A stretch of 64,000 nt of DNA from CAVVEQ01 sp963802095 (GTDB lineage: Bacteria; Chloroflexota; Anaerolineae; Anaerolineales; Anaerolineaceae): positions 530,031-594,030 of the forward strand of contig CAWDHI010000007.1 in assembly GCA_963802095.1 (NCBI GenBank), in the 5' to 3' direction. The translations under genes and the position numbers were made by a program. The notes under the pieces are model-generated. The model did not search any database. It was not told the origin of the DNA and saw only the letters and a list, made by a program, of their open reading frames with translations. Of the stretch, positions 51,534 to 62,425 are shown one piece after another (positions within the stretch are counted from its first letter, which is position 1; every line of letters starts with the position of its first letter).

Positions 51534-52112
51534 TTAACTGACTGGTTTTTCTTTAATAAATGCTTCGCCTGGGTGCCATGGTGTTCCCAGCTTGGGCAGA
51601 AGCCAGCGGTCCACGCCGTAATAACCGGCAACTTTCCAGGCAAGTATCAAGAGAATGGTGATCAGGAACATCAACGGATTGACACCGGCAGAGCCTGCCA
51701 TCATGAAGTTCCAATTCATGAAACCGGCAAAGAAGGCGGCGATTCCGGTGAACATGCCAATAATGAGGGCAATACCAATCAGAAATTCCCCTACAGCAAC
51801 CATTTTTGCAAACCAGGTGAAAGATTGGCTATCCAAAAGGAACTGAAGAAAGGCTCGGTACCAACCATATGCGACAGCCGGGTGAGGGTTGTTGGGATCG
51901 ACTGCTGTCGCGTATTTCCAGAAACCTTCCAGGGCGGCACCGCCCTGCATCCAGGCAGGGCTGGTGATCTTTTCCCAACCTGCCACCAGCCACTGGTAGC
52001 CGATATACAACCGGGCAATCAACCACAACCAGGAAAGCTTGGTTGTGTCGAACATCACCTTGGCGATCTTGGGGTCTTCAACGACATAATATGACGACTT
52101 CTTCTCAGACAT
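51534..52112 (-). CDS. DoxX-family membrane protein
   Basis: A 192-residue protein with four helices. LIARLYIGYQWLVAGWEKIT near residue 32, FTWFAKMVAVGEFLIGIALIIG near 97, and FFAGFMNWNFMMAGSAGVNP near 130 match DoxX/TQO small-subunit proteins. Relatives accept electrons from quinol or thiosulfate or act in oxidative-stress complexes; the activity here is unknown. It is a single gene convergent with the cold-shock gene. Confidence 0.88.
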   Translation of the reverse strand: MSEKKSSYYVVEDPKIAKVMFDTTKLSWLWLIARLYIGYQWLVAGWEKITSPAWMQGGAALEGFWKYATAVDPNNPHPAVAYGWYRAFLQFLLDSQSFTWFAKMVAVGEFLIGIALIIGMFTGIAAFFAGFMNWNFMMAGSAGVNPLMFLITILLILAWKVAGYYGVDRWLLPKLGTPWHPGEAFIKEKPVS

Positions 52113-52171
52113 AATTAATCCTTATAAGATAAAGTTTATCTTATTATACCACTGAGCTGCAATAATACAAC

Positions 52172-52218
52172 CGGGAACTTGACGGGAACTTGACGGAATA
52201 ACGGTGACCGTTTATAAT
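52172..52218 (+). promoter_or_regulatory. Promoter with tandem 11-bp operator-like repeat
   Basis: TTGACG (52190-52195) and TATAAT (52213-52218) are spaced 17 bp. CGGGAACTTGA is repeated head to tail at 52172-52182 and 52183-52193, overlapping the -35. The promoter starts the glycan cluster; the repeat may bind the winged-helix protein encoded first. Confidence 0.75.
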
Positions 52219-52243
52219 TCAGTCGTTGAATATTGGAATCCAA

Positions 52244-52726
52244 ATGGAACTATATTCAGAGCGAAATCCCGATCTTCCCATCCTTGAAATCATCGAAACT
52301 GACCCGGATGCCACCCAGGCCACCCTGGCTGACCGGTTGGATGTGGCCATTGGCACCGTCAACTGGCATCTTAAACGATTGATAGAAAAAGGATATGTGA
52401 AGGTCAAGCGCGCTGAACGGAAAAAATTGAAGTACATCATTACCCCCGAAGGCATTACCCTGCGGGCGAGGTTGACGATGGACTACATCCAGAATTCCTT
52501 CCATCTTTACCGATTAATGAGAAAACGGATGATTGATACGCTCGAGCAGGTTCGGGTCTCCGGTTGTGAACAGGTGCGTATTGATGGGGAGGGTGACCTG
52601 GCAGAGGTCTGTCGGTTGACCTGCCTGGAACAGGGAATTGAGATCACTGAGGATCCCAAAGCCCCACTACTGGTGATCCAGGGGTTGAAAATATTTATTG
52701 ACGGTAAGGATCCACAAAATGTCTGA
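52244..52726 (+). CDS. Winged-helix transcriptional regulator at head of glycan cluster
   Basis: A 160-residue protein. An N-terminal winged helix (TQATLADRLDVAIGTVNWHLKRLIEKGYVKV) covers residues 20-75, of the MarR/Lrp-like type that often begins polysaccharide loci. The C-terminal 60 residues hold three Cys and form an alpha/beta fold I do not recognise (EQVRIDGEGDLAEVCRLTCLEQGIE). ATG 52244 is used because the predicted RNA start is near 52225, at the alternative TTG (52226). It overlaps the epimerase gene by 8 bp and likely controls the cluster. Confidence 0.85.
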   Translation: MELYSERNPDLPILEIIETDPDATQATLADRLDVAIGTVNWHLKRLIEKGYVKVKRAERKKLKYIITPEGITLRARLTMDYIQNSFHLYRLMRKRMIDTLEQVRVSGCEQVRIDGEGDLAEVCRLTCLEQGIEITEDPKAPLLVIQGLKIFIDGKDPQNV

Positions 52727-53681
52727 TCAAAATGGGTTCTGGAAATCCCGGCGGGTTTGCGTGACTGGCGGTGCCGGTTTTCTTGGCTCTTACATAATTG
52801 AGAAATTAAATCAGCGCAATGCCGGGTCAATTTTCATCCCCAAGATCGAAGAATACGACCTAACAGATCCAGCGTCGATCAGCCGCATGCTGGAGGCTTC
52901 CCGCCCCGATATCATCCTGCACCTGGCAGCCCAGGTGGGTGGTATTGGAGCCAACCGGGAGCACCCGGCTGAATTCTTCTACAACAACCTGATGATGGGC
53001 GTGCAGCTCATGCACCAGGCATGGCAGCAGGGGGTGGAGAAATTCGTCGCCCTTGGGACAGTCTGTGCCTACCCAAAATTCACGCCTCTCCCATTCAAAG
53101 AAGATGACCTCTGGAACGGGTATCCGGAAGAAACAAACGCTCCCTACGGGCTTGCCAAGAAAATGCTGCTTGTGCAGGCGCAATCCTACCGCCAGCAATA
53201 TGGCTACAACGCCATTTTCCTGCTACCAGTGAATCTCTACGGTCCCAGGGATAATTTTGACTTGCATTCCTCGCACGTGATCCCGGCTTTGATCCGCAAG
53301 TGCATCGAAGCCCGCGAGGCAGGCTTGGGTGAACTAGTGGTTTGGGGGGATGGAAGCCCTTCGCGCGAATTCATCTTTGCTGAAGATGCCGCTGAAGGCA
53401 TCCTCCTGGCAGCCGAAAAATATAACGGATCCGAGCCGGTGAATATTGGCTCCGGGTTTGAGATTCGGATCAAGGATCTGGCTGAGTTGATCTCACGGCT
53501 TTCAGGATTCAAAGGAAAGATCATTTTTGATCCCACCAAACCCAACGGTCAACCGCGCCGCGCGTTGGATGTAAGCCGGGCGGAAAATGAATTCGGGTTC
53601 AAAGCCCAGTTTGGTTTTGAGGAAGGCCTGCGCCGGACGATCGAATGGTATGAGCAACACCGGAAGGATGGGAAAGGTTGA
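52719..53681 (+). CDS. NAD-dependent epimerase/reductase, GDP-L-fucose-synthase-like
   Basis: A 320-residue SDR enzyme. It has the nucleotide motif VCVTGGAGFLGSYI, the segment GGIGANREHPAEFFYNNLMMG typical of GDP-fucose synthase, and a catalytic Ser/Thr-Tyr-Lys set in GTVCAYP and YGLAKKM. Length suits the family. It would convert GDP-4-keto-6-deoxymannose to GDP-L-fucose or a related sugar; the partner dehydratase is not in the window. Coupled starts on both sides place it in the export operon. Confidence 0.88.
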   Translation: MSDQNGFWKSRRVCVTGGAGFLGSYIIEKLNQRNAGSIFIPKIEEYDLTDPASISRMLEASRPDIILHLAAQVGGIGANREHPAEFFYNNLMMGVQLMHQAWQQGVEKFVALGTVCAYPKFTPLPFKEDDLWNGYPEETNAPYGLAKKMLLVQAQSYRQQYGYNAIFLLPVNLYGPRDNFDLHSSHVIPALIRKCIEAREAGLGELVVWGDGSPSREFIFAEDAAEGILLAAEKYNGSEPVNIGSGFEIRIKDLAELISRLSGFKGKIIFDPTKPNGQPRRALDVSRAENEFGFKAQFGFEEGLRRTIEWYEQHRKDGKG

Positions 53682-54544
53682 GCACAACCACTCCAGAACC
53701 CGCCCAGTTGACCGGTTCTTCCCCTGAAGTTCGCACGGTCGTTATCAGACCCAGCAAGGGTATGGGTTTGCTCCACCTGGGTGATCTTTGGACTTACCGC
53801 GAGCTGATCGGGTTCATGACCTGGCGGGATGTGATCGTACGTTACAAGCAGACCTTCCTGGGGGTGGCCTGGGCGATCCTGCGTCCGTTTCTATCCATGG
53901 TGGTTTTCACGATCTTCTTTGGTAACCTTGCCCAGGTGCCATCCGATGGCATCCCGTATCCCATCTTTTCCTTTACCGCCCTACTTCCCTGGGAGCTTTT
54001 CTCCAAAGCGCTTTCCGATGCCAGCCGTTCGCTCGTCCAGAACAGCAATATGATCACCAAGATCTATTTCCCGCGCATGATCCTTCCGCTGGCTTCCGTG
54101 CTTGCCGGGGTGGTGGATTTTGCCATCGCGTTCGTCGTTTTGATCGGGATGATGTTCTACTACAACATTACCCCAACCTCCAACATTATTTTCCTCCCGC
54201 TCTTCATTCTTTTAGCATTGGTCACCTCCTTCGGAACCGGATTATGGCTTTCGGCGGCCAACGTAGCCTACCGGGATGTGAACTATGTGCTTCCCTTCTT
54301 AACTCAGATGTGGATGTTCATCACCCCCATCGTCTACCCTTCCAGCATGGTGCCGGAACAATGGCAGGTGATCTATTCGCTCAACCCGATGGCCGGCGTG
54401 ATCAATGGCTTCCGATGGGCGTTGCTGGGAACCGAACCACCCGCACAGACCTTGTGGATCTCTGTGGGTGTGGCGATCATTTTGTTGATCAGCGGCTTAT
54501 TCTATTTCAAGAAGATGGAACGGCAATTCGCCGACCTGGTGTAG
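53678..54544 (+). CDS. Polysaccharide ABC exporter permease (Wzm/TagG type)
   Basis: A 288-residue ABC-2 membrane protein with six helices. The amphipathic entry helix ELIGFMTWRDVIVRYKQTFLGVAWAILRPF near residue 45 is typical of O-antigen and teichoic-acid exporters, as is MFITPIVYPSSMVP near 210. TTG start overlapping the epimerase stop (TTGA). It forms the channel with the ATPase encoded next. Confidence 0.93.
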   Translation: MSTTTPEPAQLTGSSPEVRTVVIRPSKGMGLLHLGDLWTYRELIGFMTWRDVIVRYKQTFLGVAWAILRPFLSMVVFTIFFGNLAQVPSDGIPYPIFSFTALLPWELFSKALSDASRSLVQNSNMITKIYFPRMILPLASVLAGVVDFAIAFVVLIGMMFYYNITPTSNIIFLPLFILLALVTSFGTGLWLSAANVAYRDVNYVLPFLTQMWMFITPIVYPSSMVPEQWQVIYSLNPMAGVINGFRWALLGTEPPAQTLWISVGVAIILLISGLFYFKKMERQFADLV

Positions 54545-54552
54545 CGTACATC

Positions 54553-55816
<1,264 letters not shown>

Positions 55817-55833
<17 letters not shown>

Positions 55834-57430
55834 AGAAACGATAAAAAATATTTTGGGAGAGATCCCCTACACAGCTGAACTTTATTGGATCCTGAGACAG
55901 CGTGGAGAAGCACCCAGAACCCGCTTTTCGCTGAAGAATCTGCAAATGGTCCTTCCCGAGCTGGCTGGGCAGGCGCGCGCGCTTCGCGCCGGAGCAAAAC
56001 CGGGAAAGAAAATCTTTCTCTTTGCTTCGTTGCATTATTGGATCGATAGCATGGCCATGCTGGGGATGGCCTTTTCCGCGATGGGCCATGAAGTCACGCT
56101 GGGATACCTGCCATTTGCGGATTATCGCTACCCCATTAACAGGTTTGACCTGCGCCGGCAGAATATTTATGCCCAGCGGGTGCTGCAGGGTTCCGATGGA
56201 TTGCTCCATTCATTTTCATTCCTGAACTGCAAGCGGTGCGAGGAAACCCTGCCCGCGGAGATTAAAAAAGCAGTAGAAGAGGTCACGGTATTCGACGTGC
56301 AGTACACGACCGAGGTAGAGGAAGTGGATCCAAAGAGCGCTTTGTATCAGATGCGCTTCAGACGGAATGAAGATGCTGCCCGAGTGGCCTGGAATTACTT
56401 CCACATTTCCCGACCAGACCTGGTGGTTGTGCCGAATGGCACGATCCAGGAATTTGGGATCTTATACCGGGTAGCGCAACTCCTGAAGATCCCCAGGGTA
56501 ACTTATGAATTTAGCGACCGAAAGGAAAATATCTGGATGGCGCAGAACTCAGAAGTGATGCTGCAGGAGACCGATAACCTATGGAAGGCCCGTGGGGATA
56601 AGAAACTCACCACAGAGCAGTCCAAACGGATCCGCGAACTCTACGCTGCCCGTAAGAATGCCCGCGTGGTGGAGAATTTTTCACGCAAATGGCAGGGCGA
56701 ATCCAGCCAGGGGGGAGAAAAAGTTCGCAGGGATCTGAAGCTGGATGACCGACCGGTGGTGCTACTGCCAACCAATGTGCTGGGGGATAGCCTGGCGCTT
56801 GGGAGGCAGGTTTATACGAAGACCATGACCGAATGGCTGATCCGCACCGTGCAATACTTTTCTGGACGGTCGGATGTTCAACTGGTGATCCGCATCCACC
56901 CCGGGGAGAGCTTGCTGAAAGGCAGCATCGGAGTGGCAGATGTAATTCACCGCGAGCAATCCCGGCTGCCTGAACATATCCATCTCATCGCGCCCAAGGA
57001 TCCGATAAATACATACGATTTGATTTCCATTACCGACCTCGGCCTGGTGTATACCACAACAGTCGGGCTGGAGATGGCTTTTGGAGGCGTACCTGTGATC
57101 GTTAATGGAAGAACCCATTACCGTAACAAGGGTTTCACCTTCGACCCGGATTCGTATGTTTCCTACTTTAAATTCCTGGGGACGATTCTTTCAGAACCGA
57201 AGAAGCACCGCCTGACCCGGGAGCAGGTGGAGGAAGCCTGGCGATACGCTTATTATTTCTTCTTCGAGTATCCCCGCCCCTACCCCTGGCACCTCTATCA
57301 ACAGGCCGTTGATTTCAAGGCCCGACCGCTTGACTACGTGTTTTCAAAGGAAGGGCAAAAAATCTATGGGGATACCTTGAAATATCTATCTGGCGAGACG
57401 ATGGATTGGGGGAAGATCCAGGTCAATTGA
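55817..57430 (+). CDS. Capsule-type glycosyltransferase (KpsC/KpsS-like GT-B fold)
   Basis: A 537-residue protein likely to act in glycan assembly at the cytoplasmic face. The second half resembles capsule polysaccharide biosynthesis proteins: VVLLPTNVLGDSLALGRQVY near 310, VIRIHPGESLLKGS near 355, and TTTVGLEMAFGGVPVIVNG near 415, the latter a typical nucleotide-sugar site. The first half is less conserved. Sugar specificity is unknown. It lies directly downstream of the exporter genes. Confidence 0.82.
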
Positions 57431-57431
57431 G

Positions 57432-58293
57432 ATGACAGATTCATCGCGCACGAATGAGGTGAAAGATTTTTACAACCAGGTCGGCTGGCAGCGGATCAGC
57501 GACGAGTTGTATCAGAATGCGATCTATGAAGATCTCCGCCCGGTCTCTCGTGAATATATCGAAAGATGCCACCTGCGGATTAACCAGCATATACTCCGGA
57601 AGGGGAAATACCTTCTGGATGCAGGCTCCGGGCCGGTGCAGTGGCCAGCTTACCTCACCTTTTCAGAGGGGTACCAGTATCGGGTGTGCGTGGATATTTC
57701 GCTGGTTGCGTTGCAGGAAGCGCGCTACCGACTGGGGAGCAAGGGGCTGTATGTGGTCGCCGATATTTCGCGGATGCCATTCAAGAATGGCGTCTTCGGA
57801 AGCACGGTTTCGATGCACACCTTGCATCATCTTTCCAGTGCGGAACAGAAAAGCGGGTATGACGAAATGTTCCGTACCCTGGCCGGCAAGGGAAGGATTG
57901 TGGTGGTTAATGGAGCAGCTTCCTCAAGATTGATGCAGCAATGGCTTTGGTTGGTGAAGATCGCAGAACGGCTTGGTGTGAAAACCAGCGTGGAAGCGAA
58001 ATCAACCAAACCAGCCAACCCCAGCCCGGCAGCAAACTACTAATGCAAAGAAGGAAGCCCGGGGAACTTTTACCCGCAAGAATTCCATTACCTGGATCGA
58101 AAGCGAATTAAAGGACTACGATCCCAAGCTGCTTCCCTGGCGCAGTGTGAGCGTGCGGTTCATGCGGGCATTGATCCATCCCTGGCTGGCAGGAAAATAC
58201 TGGCTTCGATTTTTGTACTGGCGGGAGGAAAGAGATCCACTCTGGTACGCGGAAAATGGTCAATATCCGATGGTAGTGATCGAAAAGGAATAG
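57432..58293 (+). pseudogene. SAM-dependent methyltransferase, frameshifted near 58.0 kb
   Basis: The first frame (57432-58043) has a class I methylase fold: YLLDAGSGPVQWPAYL near residue 65 and DISRMPFKNGVFGSTVSMHTLHHL near 110. It stops at 58043, but the +1 frame continues seamlessly from about 58000 to 58293 with GTFTRKNSITWIESEL and a Trp/Arg-rich C-terminus. The full protein would be about 286 residues. One base appears inserted (or two lost) in the C/A-rich stretch around 58005-58030. It may methylate the exported glycan. Confidence 0.8.
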
Positions 58294-58296
58294 AAA

Positions 58297-59301
58297 ATGG
58301 ATTGGACGAAAAGTGTAGTTCTCATCACCGGTGGAACCGGTTCGTTTGGCAAGAAAATGGTCAGCCTGATGCTCAAGGAGTATCACCCTACCAAGATCAT
58401 CGTATTCAGCCGGGATGAGTTGAAGCAACACGAAATGCGGGTGGCGGGTTATGACCATCCCAGTCTGCGTTACTTTATCGGTGATATCCGCGACCGCGAC
58501 CGCCTGGTGCGTGCGTTTGAAGGTGTGAATGTCGTGGTTCACGCCGCGGCGCTCAAACAAGTACCAGCCTGCGAATACAACCCGATGGAAGCTATCAAAA
58601 CTAATATCCTGGGAAGTAGTAATGTTGTGGATGCTGCCCTGGATGTGGGTGTACAGAAAGTGATCGCACTCAGCACCGATAAAGCCGTGAACCCGGTCAA
58701 TCTTTATGGCGCTACCAAACTGGCCGCGGAGAAACTGCTGATCCAGAGCAACGCTTATGCCGCGGGGAAGAAAACCCGAATCAGCTGTGTACGCTACGGA
58801 AACGTTGTTGGCAGCCGCGGGAGCGTTGTGCCTGTTTTTATCAAACAACGCGAAACGGGAAAGCTGACCATCACCGATGAACGCATGACCCGCTTCTGGA
58901 TCTCGTTGGAGCATGGGGTGCGTTTTGTGATCGCTTGCGCCGAACAGATGCACGGTGGGGAGGTCTTTGTGCCGAAGATCCCAAGCATGCGGGTCTCCGA
59001 TCTTGCCAGAGCGATCGCACCCGATGCGCAGATAGAAGTTGTGGGTATCCGACCGGGAGAGAAGCTGCATGAAGTGCTGATCTCGGAGGATGAAGCGCGG
59101 ACAACCATTGATCTGGGTGACCGCTATGCGGTGCTTCCGCCGGAACCATTCTGGTTTGTAAAGGAATACGCGAAAAACGCCACCCTGCAGGATGGGTTCC
59201 GATATGCTTCGAACACCAACGATGAATGGCTCACCATTGCGCAGATCCAGGAGATTATTGCACCGATCGAAGCTGGATTATCTCACGGAGATGCCGAGTG
59301 A
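58297..59301 (+). CDS. UDP-GlcNAc 4,6-dehydratase family protein (PseB/FlaA1-like)
   Basis: A 334-residue extended SDR. It has VLITGGTGSFGKKMV at the N-terminus, SRDELKQHEMR, AALKQVPACEYNPMEAIKTN, the catalytic LSTDKAVNPVNLYGATKLAAEK near residue 125 (Met/Lys type of PseB/CapD), and RMTRFWISLEHGVRFV. In pseudaminic-type pathways it starts with UDP-GlcNAc. Its GTGA overlap couples it to the RmlD-like gene. Other capsule sugars are possible. Confidence 0.92.
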   Translation: MDWTKSVVLITGGTGSFGKKMVSLMLKEYHPTKIIVFSRDELKQHEMRVAGYDHPSLRYFIGDIRDRDRLVRAFEGVNVVVHAAALKQVPACEYNPMEAIKTNILGSSNVVDAALDVGVQKVIALSTDKAVNPVNLYGATKLAAEKLLIQSNAYAAGKKTRISCVRYGNVVGSRGSVVPVFIKQRETGKLTITDERMTRFWISLEHGVRFVIACAEQMHGGEVFVPKIPSMRVSDLARAIAPDAQIEVVGIRPGEKLHEVLISEDEARTTIDLGDRYAVLPPEPFWFVKEYAKNATLQDGFRYASNTNDEWLTIAQIQEIIAPIEAGLSHGDAE

Positions 59302-60219
59302 CTCGATTCCTGATCACGGGCGCGAGCGGGCTGCTGGGGCTCAATCTGGCATTGAAGCTTGCGGAAACACACCCGGTCACCGGGGTTATCCACCAGCCTG
59401 AACTGGAGGGAACTCCCTTTGAGGTGCTCGTTACCGATCTCTCCCTACCGGGAGAGGCGGAATGGGTGCTGGAGCACTCCCTGCCGGAGGTGATCATCCA
59501 CTGTGCTGCGATGGCAATCGTGGATGAGTGCGAGAAGGATCCCCCCAGGGCGATGAGCGTTAATGCTGATTTGCCGGGAAGATTGGCGAAGCTGGCTGCT
59601 GAAATGGATGCAAAGTTTGTTCACATCTCCACCGACGCGGTCTTCGATGGCGTTCGTGGAGATTACAAGGAAGAGGATGTGCCCAACCCGCTCAGCACAT
59701 ATGCGCGCACCAAGCTGGCTGGAGAGATCGCGGTGATGGCGGAGAACCCGGATGCGCTGGTTGCTCGGGTGAATTTCTATGGATGGAGTCTTGCGCGGGA
59801 ACCGCAGCCTGGCGGAATTCTTTTACAACAACCTGTTTGCCGGAAAACCTGTGAATGGTTTTACGGACGTGATCTTTTGTCCGCTGCTCGTGAATGACCT
59901 GGCGGACCTGCTGATCCGCATGGTGGAAAAAAACCTTAGCGGTATGTACCATTCGGTCAGCCGGGAGAAGATCAGCAAGTATGATTTTGGAGTGCAACTA
60001 GCCAGGCAATTCGGCTTTGATCCTGAACTGGTCAAACCGGTGAAAGTTAGTGAAGGCGGGTTGCTGGCTGCCCGTTCGCCTAACTTGAACCTTGATACTT
60101 CTAAACTGGTGCAGGTGCTTGAGATGGAACTGCCGGGCATTCAACAGGGGTTGAAAAAATTTCACGAACTATCCGAATGTCACTACCCGGAGATGCTGCA
60201 CGGATTTTTGACCGAATAG
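59298..60219 (+). pseudogene. RmlD-like sugar-nucleotide reductase, frameshifted near 59.79 kb
   Basis: GTG start overlapping the preceding stop. Frame 1 gives FLITGASGLLGLNLAL, HCAAMAIVDECEKDP, HISTDAVFDG and the catalytic NPLSTYARTKLAGE, then runs into unrelated sequence. The +1 frame from about 59785 continues the fold: RGNRSLAEFFYNNLFAGKPVNGFTDV to 60219. The joined product is about 306 residues, close to dTDP-4-dehydrorhamnose reductase relatives. A single extra base near 59780-59795 (GGAGTCTTGCGCGGG) explains it. Role in the sugar pathway is inferred. Confidence 0.82.
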
Positions 60220-60246
60220 TCCAGGGCAGACCGGAAAGGAACGACG

Positions 60247-61314
60247 ATGGAAATAAAAATCGGCAGCAAAGTAATCGGCGCGGAGCAACCTGTCTACTTC
60301 ATCGCGGATATCGCCGCCAATCACGATGGCGACCTGGAATGCGCCAAGCATCTGATCGATCTTGCGAAGGAAGCCGGGGCGGATGCTGCCAAGTTCCAGA
60401 ATTTCCATGCTGCCGGGATTGTTTCCGATTATGGCTTCAGGCACCTGGGCGGGCAGCAATCCCACCAGGCATGCTGGAAGCGCTCCGTGTTCGAGGTCTA
60501 CCAATCCGCATCTGTGCCCGATGATTGGACGCCCATCCTAAAAGAATACTGCGACCAAAAGGGGATTGAGTATTTCTCCTCACCCTACGATTTTGCCGCC
60601 ACCGACCTGCTGGATGATTACGTGCGGGCACACAAGATCGGTTCCGGGGAGATCGATTGGATCGAGACCCTGGAGTACATTGCTACGAAGGGGAAACCGG
60701 TGTTGCTGGCGACCGGGGCGTGTGATATTGGCGAGGTGCAGCGCGCGGTGCATGCCATCCTGCGATTGAATCCCCGGCTGGTGCTGATGCAGTGCAACAC
60801 CAATTACACAGCCTCGGCAGAGAATTTCAAGCACATCAACTTGAACGTTCTTAAAACCTACGCGCAGATGTTCTCCGAGGTCGTCCTGGGACTTTCCGAC
60901 CACACCACCGGGCATACCACAGTGCTGGGGGCGGTGGCACTGGGGGCGAAGGTGATCGAGAAACATTTCACCGACGATAACCACCGGGAGGGTCCCGACC
61001 ATCACTTTGCGATGAATCCTGTCACCTGGCGGGCGATGGTGGATGCCACCCGAGAACTGGAATACGCACTTGGCAGCAGCGATAAAGAGGTGGCGGAAAA
61101 TGAGCGTGAGACAGTGATCATTCAGCGGCGGTGCTTAAGGGCAGCCAGGGATCTCAAAATTGGCGAGATCCTCAAACGCGAGATGATCGATGTTCTGCGT
61201 CCTGCGACGCCAGGCGCGATCCTGCCCGCTGCGCTTCCGCAGGTGCTTGGAACCAAAGTGTTGAACGACATCCCCGCTGGAAAAGAATTAACCTGGATGG
61301 ACCTGGGCAATTGA
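60247..61314 (+). CDS. Nonulosonate synthase (NeuB/PseI family)
   Basis: A 355-residue enzyme that condenses phosphoenolpyruvate with a six-carbon amino sugar to make a sialic-acid-like sugar. The TIM barrel has IADIAANHDGDLECAKHLIDLAKEAGAD-type N-terminus, AAKFQ, EYFSSPYDF, KIGSGEIDW, LMQCNTNYTAS and LGLSDHTTGHTTVLGAVALGA with IEKHFTDDN. A C-terminal SAF antifreeze-like domain follows (RRCLRAARDLKIGEILKREM). With the PseB-like and cytidylyltransferase genes it suggests pseudaminic or legionaminic-type product. Confidence 0.94.
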   Translation: MEIKIGSKVIGAEQPVYFIADIAANHDGDLECAKHLIDLAKEAGADAAKFQNFHAAGIVSDYGFRHLGGQQSHQACWKRSVFEVYQSASVPDDWTPILKEYCDQKGIEYFSSPYDFAATDLLDDYVRAHKIGSGEIDWIETLEYIATKGKPVLLATGACDIGEVQRAVHAILRLNPRLVLMQCNTNYTASAENFKHINLNVLKTYAQMFSEVVLGLSDHTTGHTTVLGAVALGAKVIEKHFTDDNHREGPDHHFAMNPVTWRAMVDATRELEYALGSSDKEVAENERETVIIQRRCLRAARDLKIGEILKREMIDVLRPATPGAILPAALPQVLGTKVLNDIPAGKELTWMDLGN

Positions 61315-62425
61315 GACTGATCTATTTCACCCGCGATTACTCCCCGCATGACGAACGCTTTTTGAAAGTGCTTTCAGAAAGCAGCCATGAAGTATTCCTG
61401 CTTCGTCTGGAGGGAGAAAACCTCGAAACCCGGAAAATTGATTTACCGGAGAAGATCGAGGAACTCGCGTGGAAATCCTCTTTGGAATCCAGGAAGAATT
61501 GGAGAATCGAGGATCATAAGGAAGAGATCGCGGCTATTATTCGCGAGGCTGAAACCGGATCTGGTACATGCAGGACCCTTGCCGGATTGTGCCTACCTCG
61601 CTGCTCTTTCCGGGTTTCAACCGCTCGTGGCTATGTCTTGGGGTTTCGACCTGATGCAGGATGTCGATCAATCCGTGGATATCTGGAATAAAGTGCAATT
61701 AGCGCTCAATTCGAGTGGATCTTTACTGGTGGATTGCCAAGCCTCTGCGAAAAAAGCCATCGGCATGGGATTCTCAGAGGAAAGGATTGTCAGTTTCCCC
61801 TGGGGTGTGGACCTGGATTATTTTTCACCCGGAGACGAATATGGATTACGAAGGAAGCTGGGATGGGAGAAGGATTTCATCCTTCTTTGCAACCGTTCCT
61901 GGGAACCACGATATGGCGTGAATGTTGTGTTGAAAGCCTTTTTCCAAGCGCAAAGCGAAAAATCCAACCTGCGCCTTATGTTGCTGGGGGATGGATCGCT
62001 TGCAGGTGAGTTCGATGCCATGATCGCGAGGTCAGGTTCAGGAAAATGGATCCACACACCAGGAAGGATCAGCCTGCAGGCATTGCCGGATTACTACCGC
62101 GCAGCGGATATCTTTGTGAGCGCTTCGCATGTGGATGGTTCCTCGGTTTCCCTCCTGGAAGCCATGGCCTGCGGGAAGGCAGTTGCAGTCTCGGATATAC
62201 CTGCAAATCTGGAGTGGGTTAAGGATGGACCAACGGTTGGATTTTCCGCGATGGGGACATAGATGGCTTGGCACAAGTTATGGTTCAATCGTCTTATTTC
62301 GACCTCCCAACTGGGCAAGATGGGCAGCCAAAACCGACAGATTGCGGAACAAAAAGCGGATTGGAAAAAGAATTCGCTGCAGTTATTTGATGCATACAAT
62401 ATTGCCCGGGAGGGTGCTGCGGTGA
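61311..62425 (+). pseudogene. GT4 glycosyltransferase with several frameshifts
   Basis: TTG start overlapping the neuB-like stop (TTGA). Pieces in different frames read as one GT4 protein: LRLIYFTRDYSPHDERFL (frame from 61311), then after about 61550 a +1 frame with PDLVHAGPLPDCAYLAALSG, NRSWEPRYGVNVVLKAF and the E-x7-E site SVSLLEAMACGKAVAVSDIPANLEW. Near 62227 a base is missing (TNGWIFRDGDIDGLAQVM in another frame), and near 62290 one is gained (LISTSQLGKMGSQNRQIAEQ). No stop is found in the final frame before the next gene, so the 3' end is uncertain. Confidence 0.78.

Noticed and set aside
54244..54552. N-terminal extension of the Wzt-like ATPase
   Set aside because: This part of the frame lies inside the permease gene in another frame and has no ABC homology; the ATG at 54553 starts the domain.
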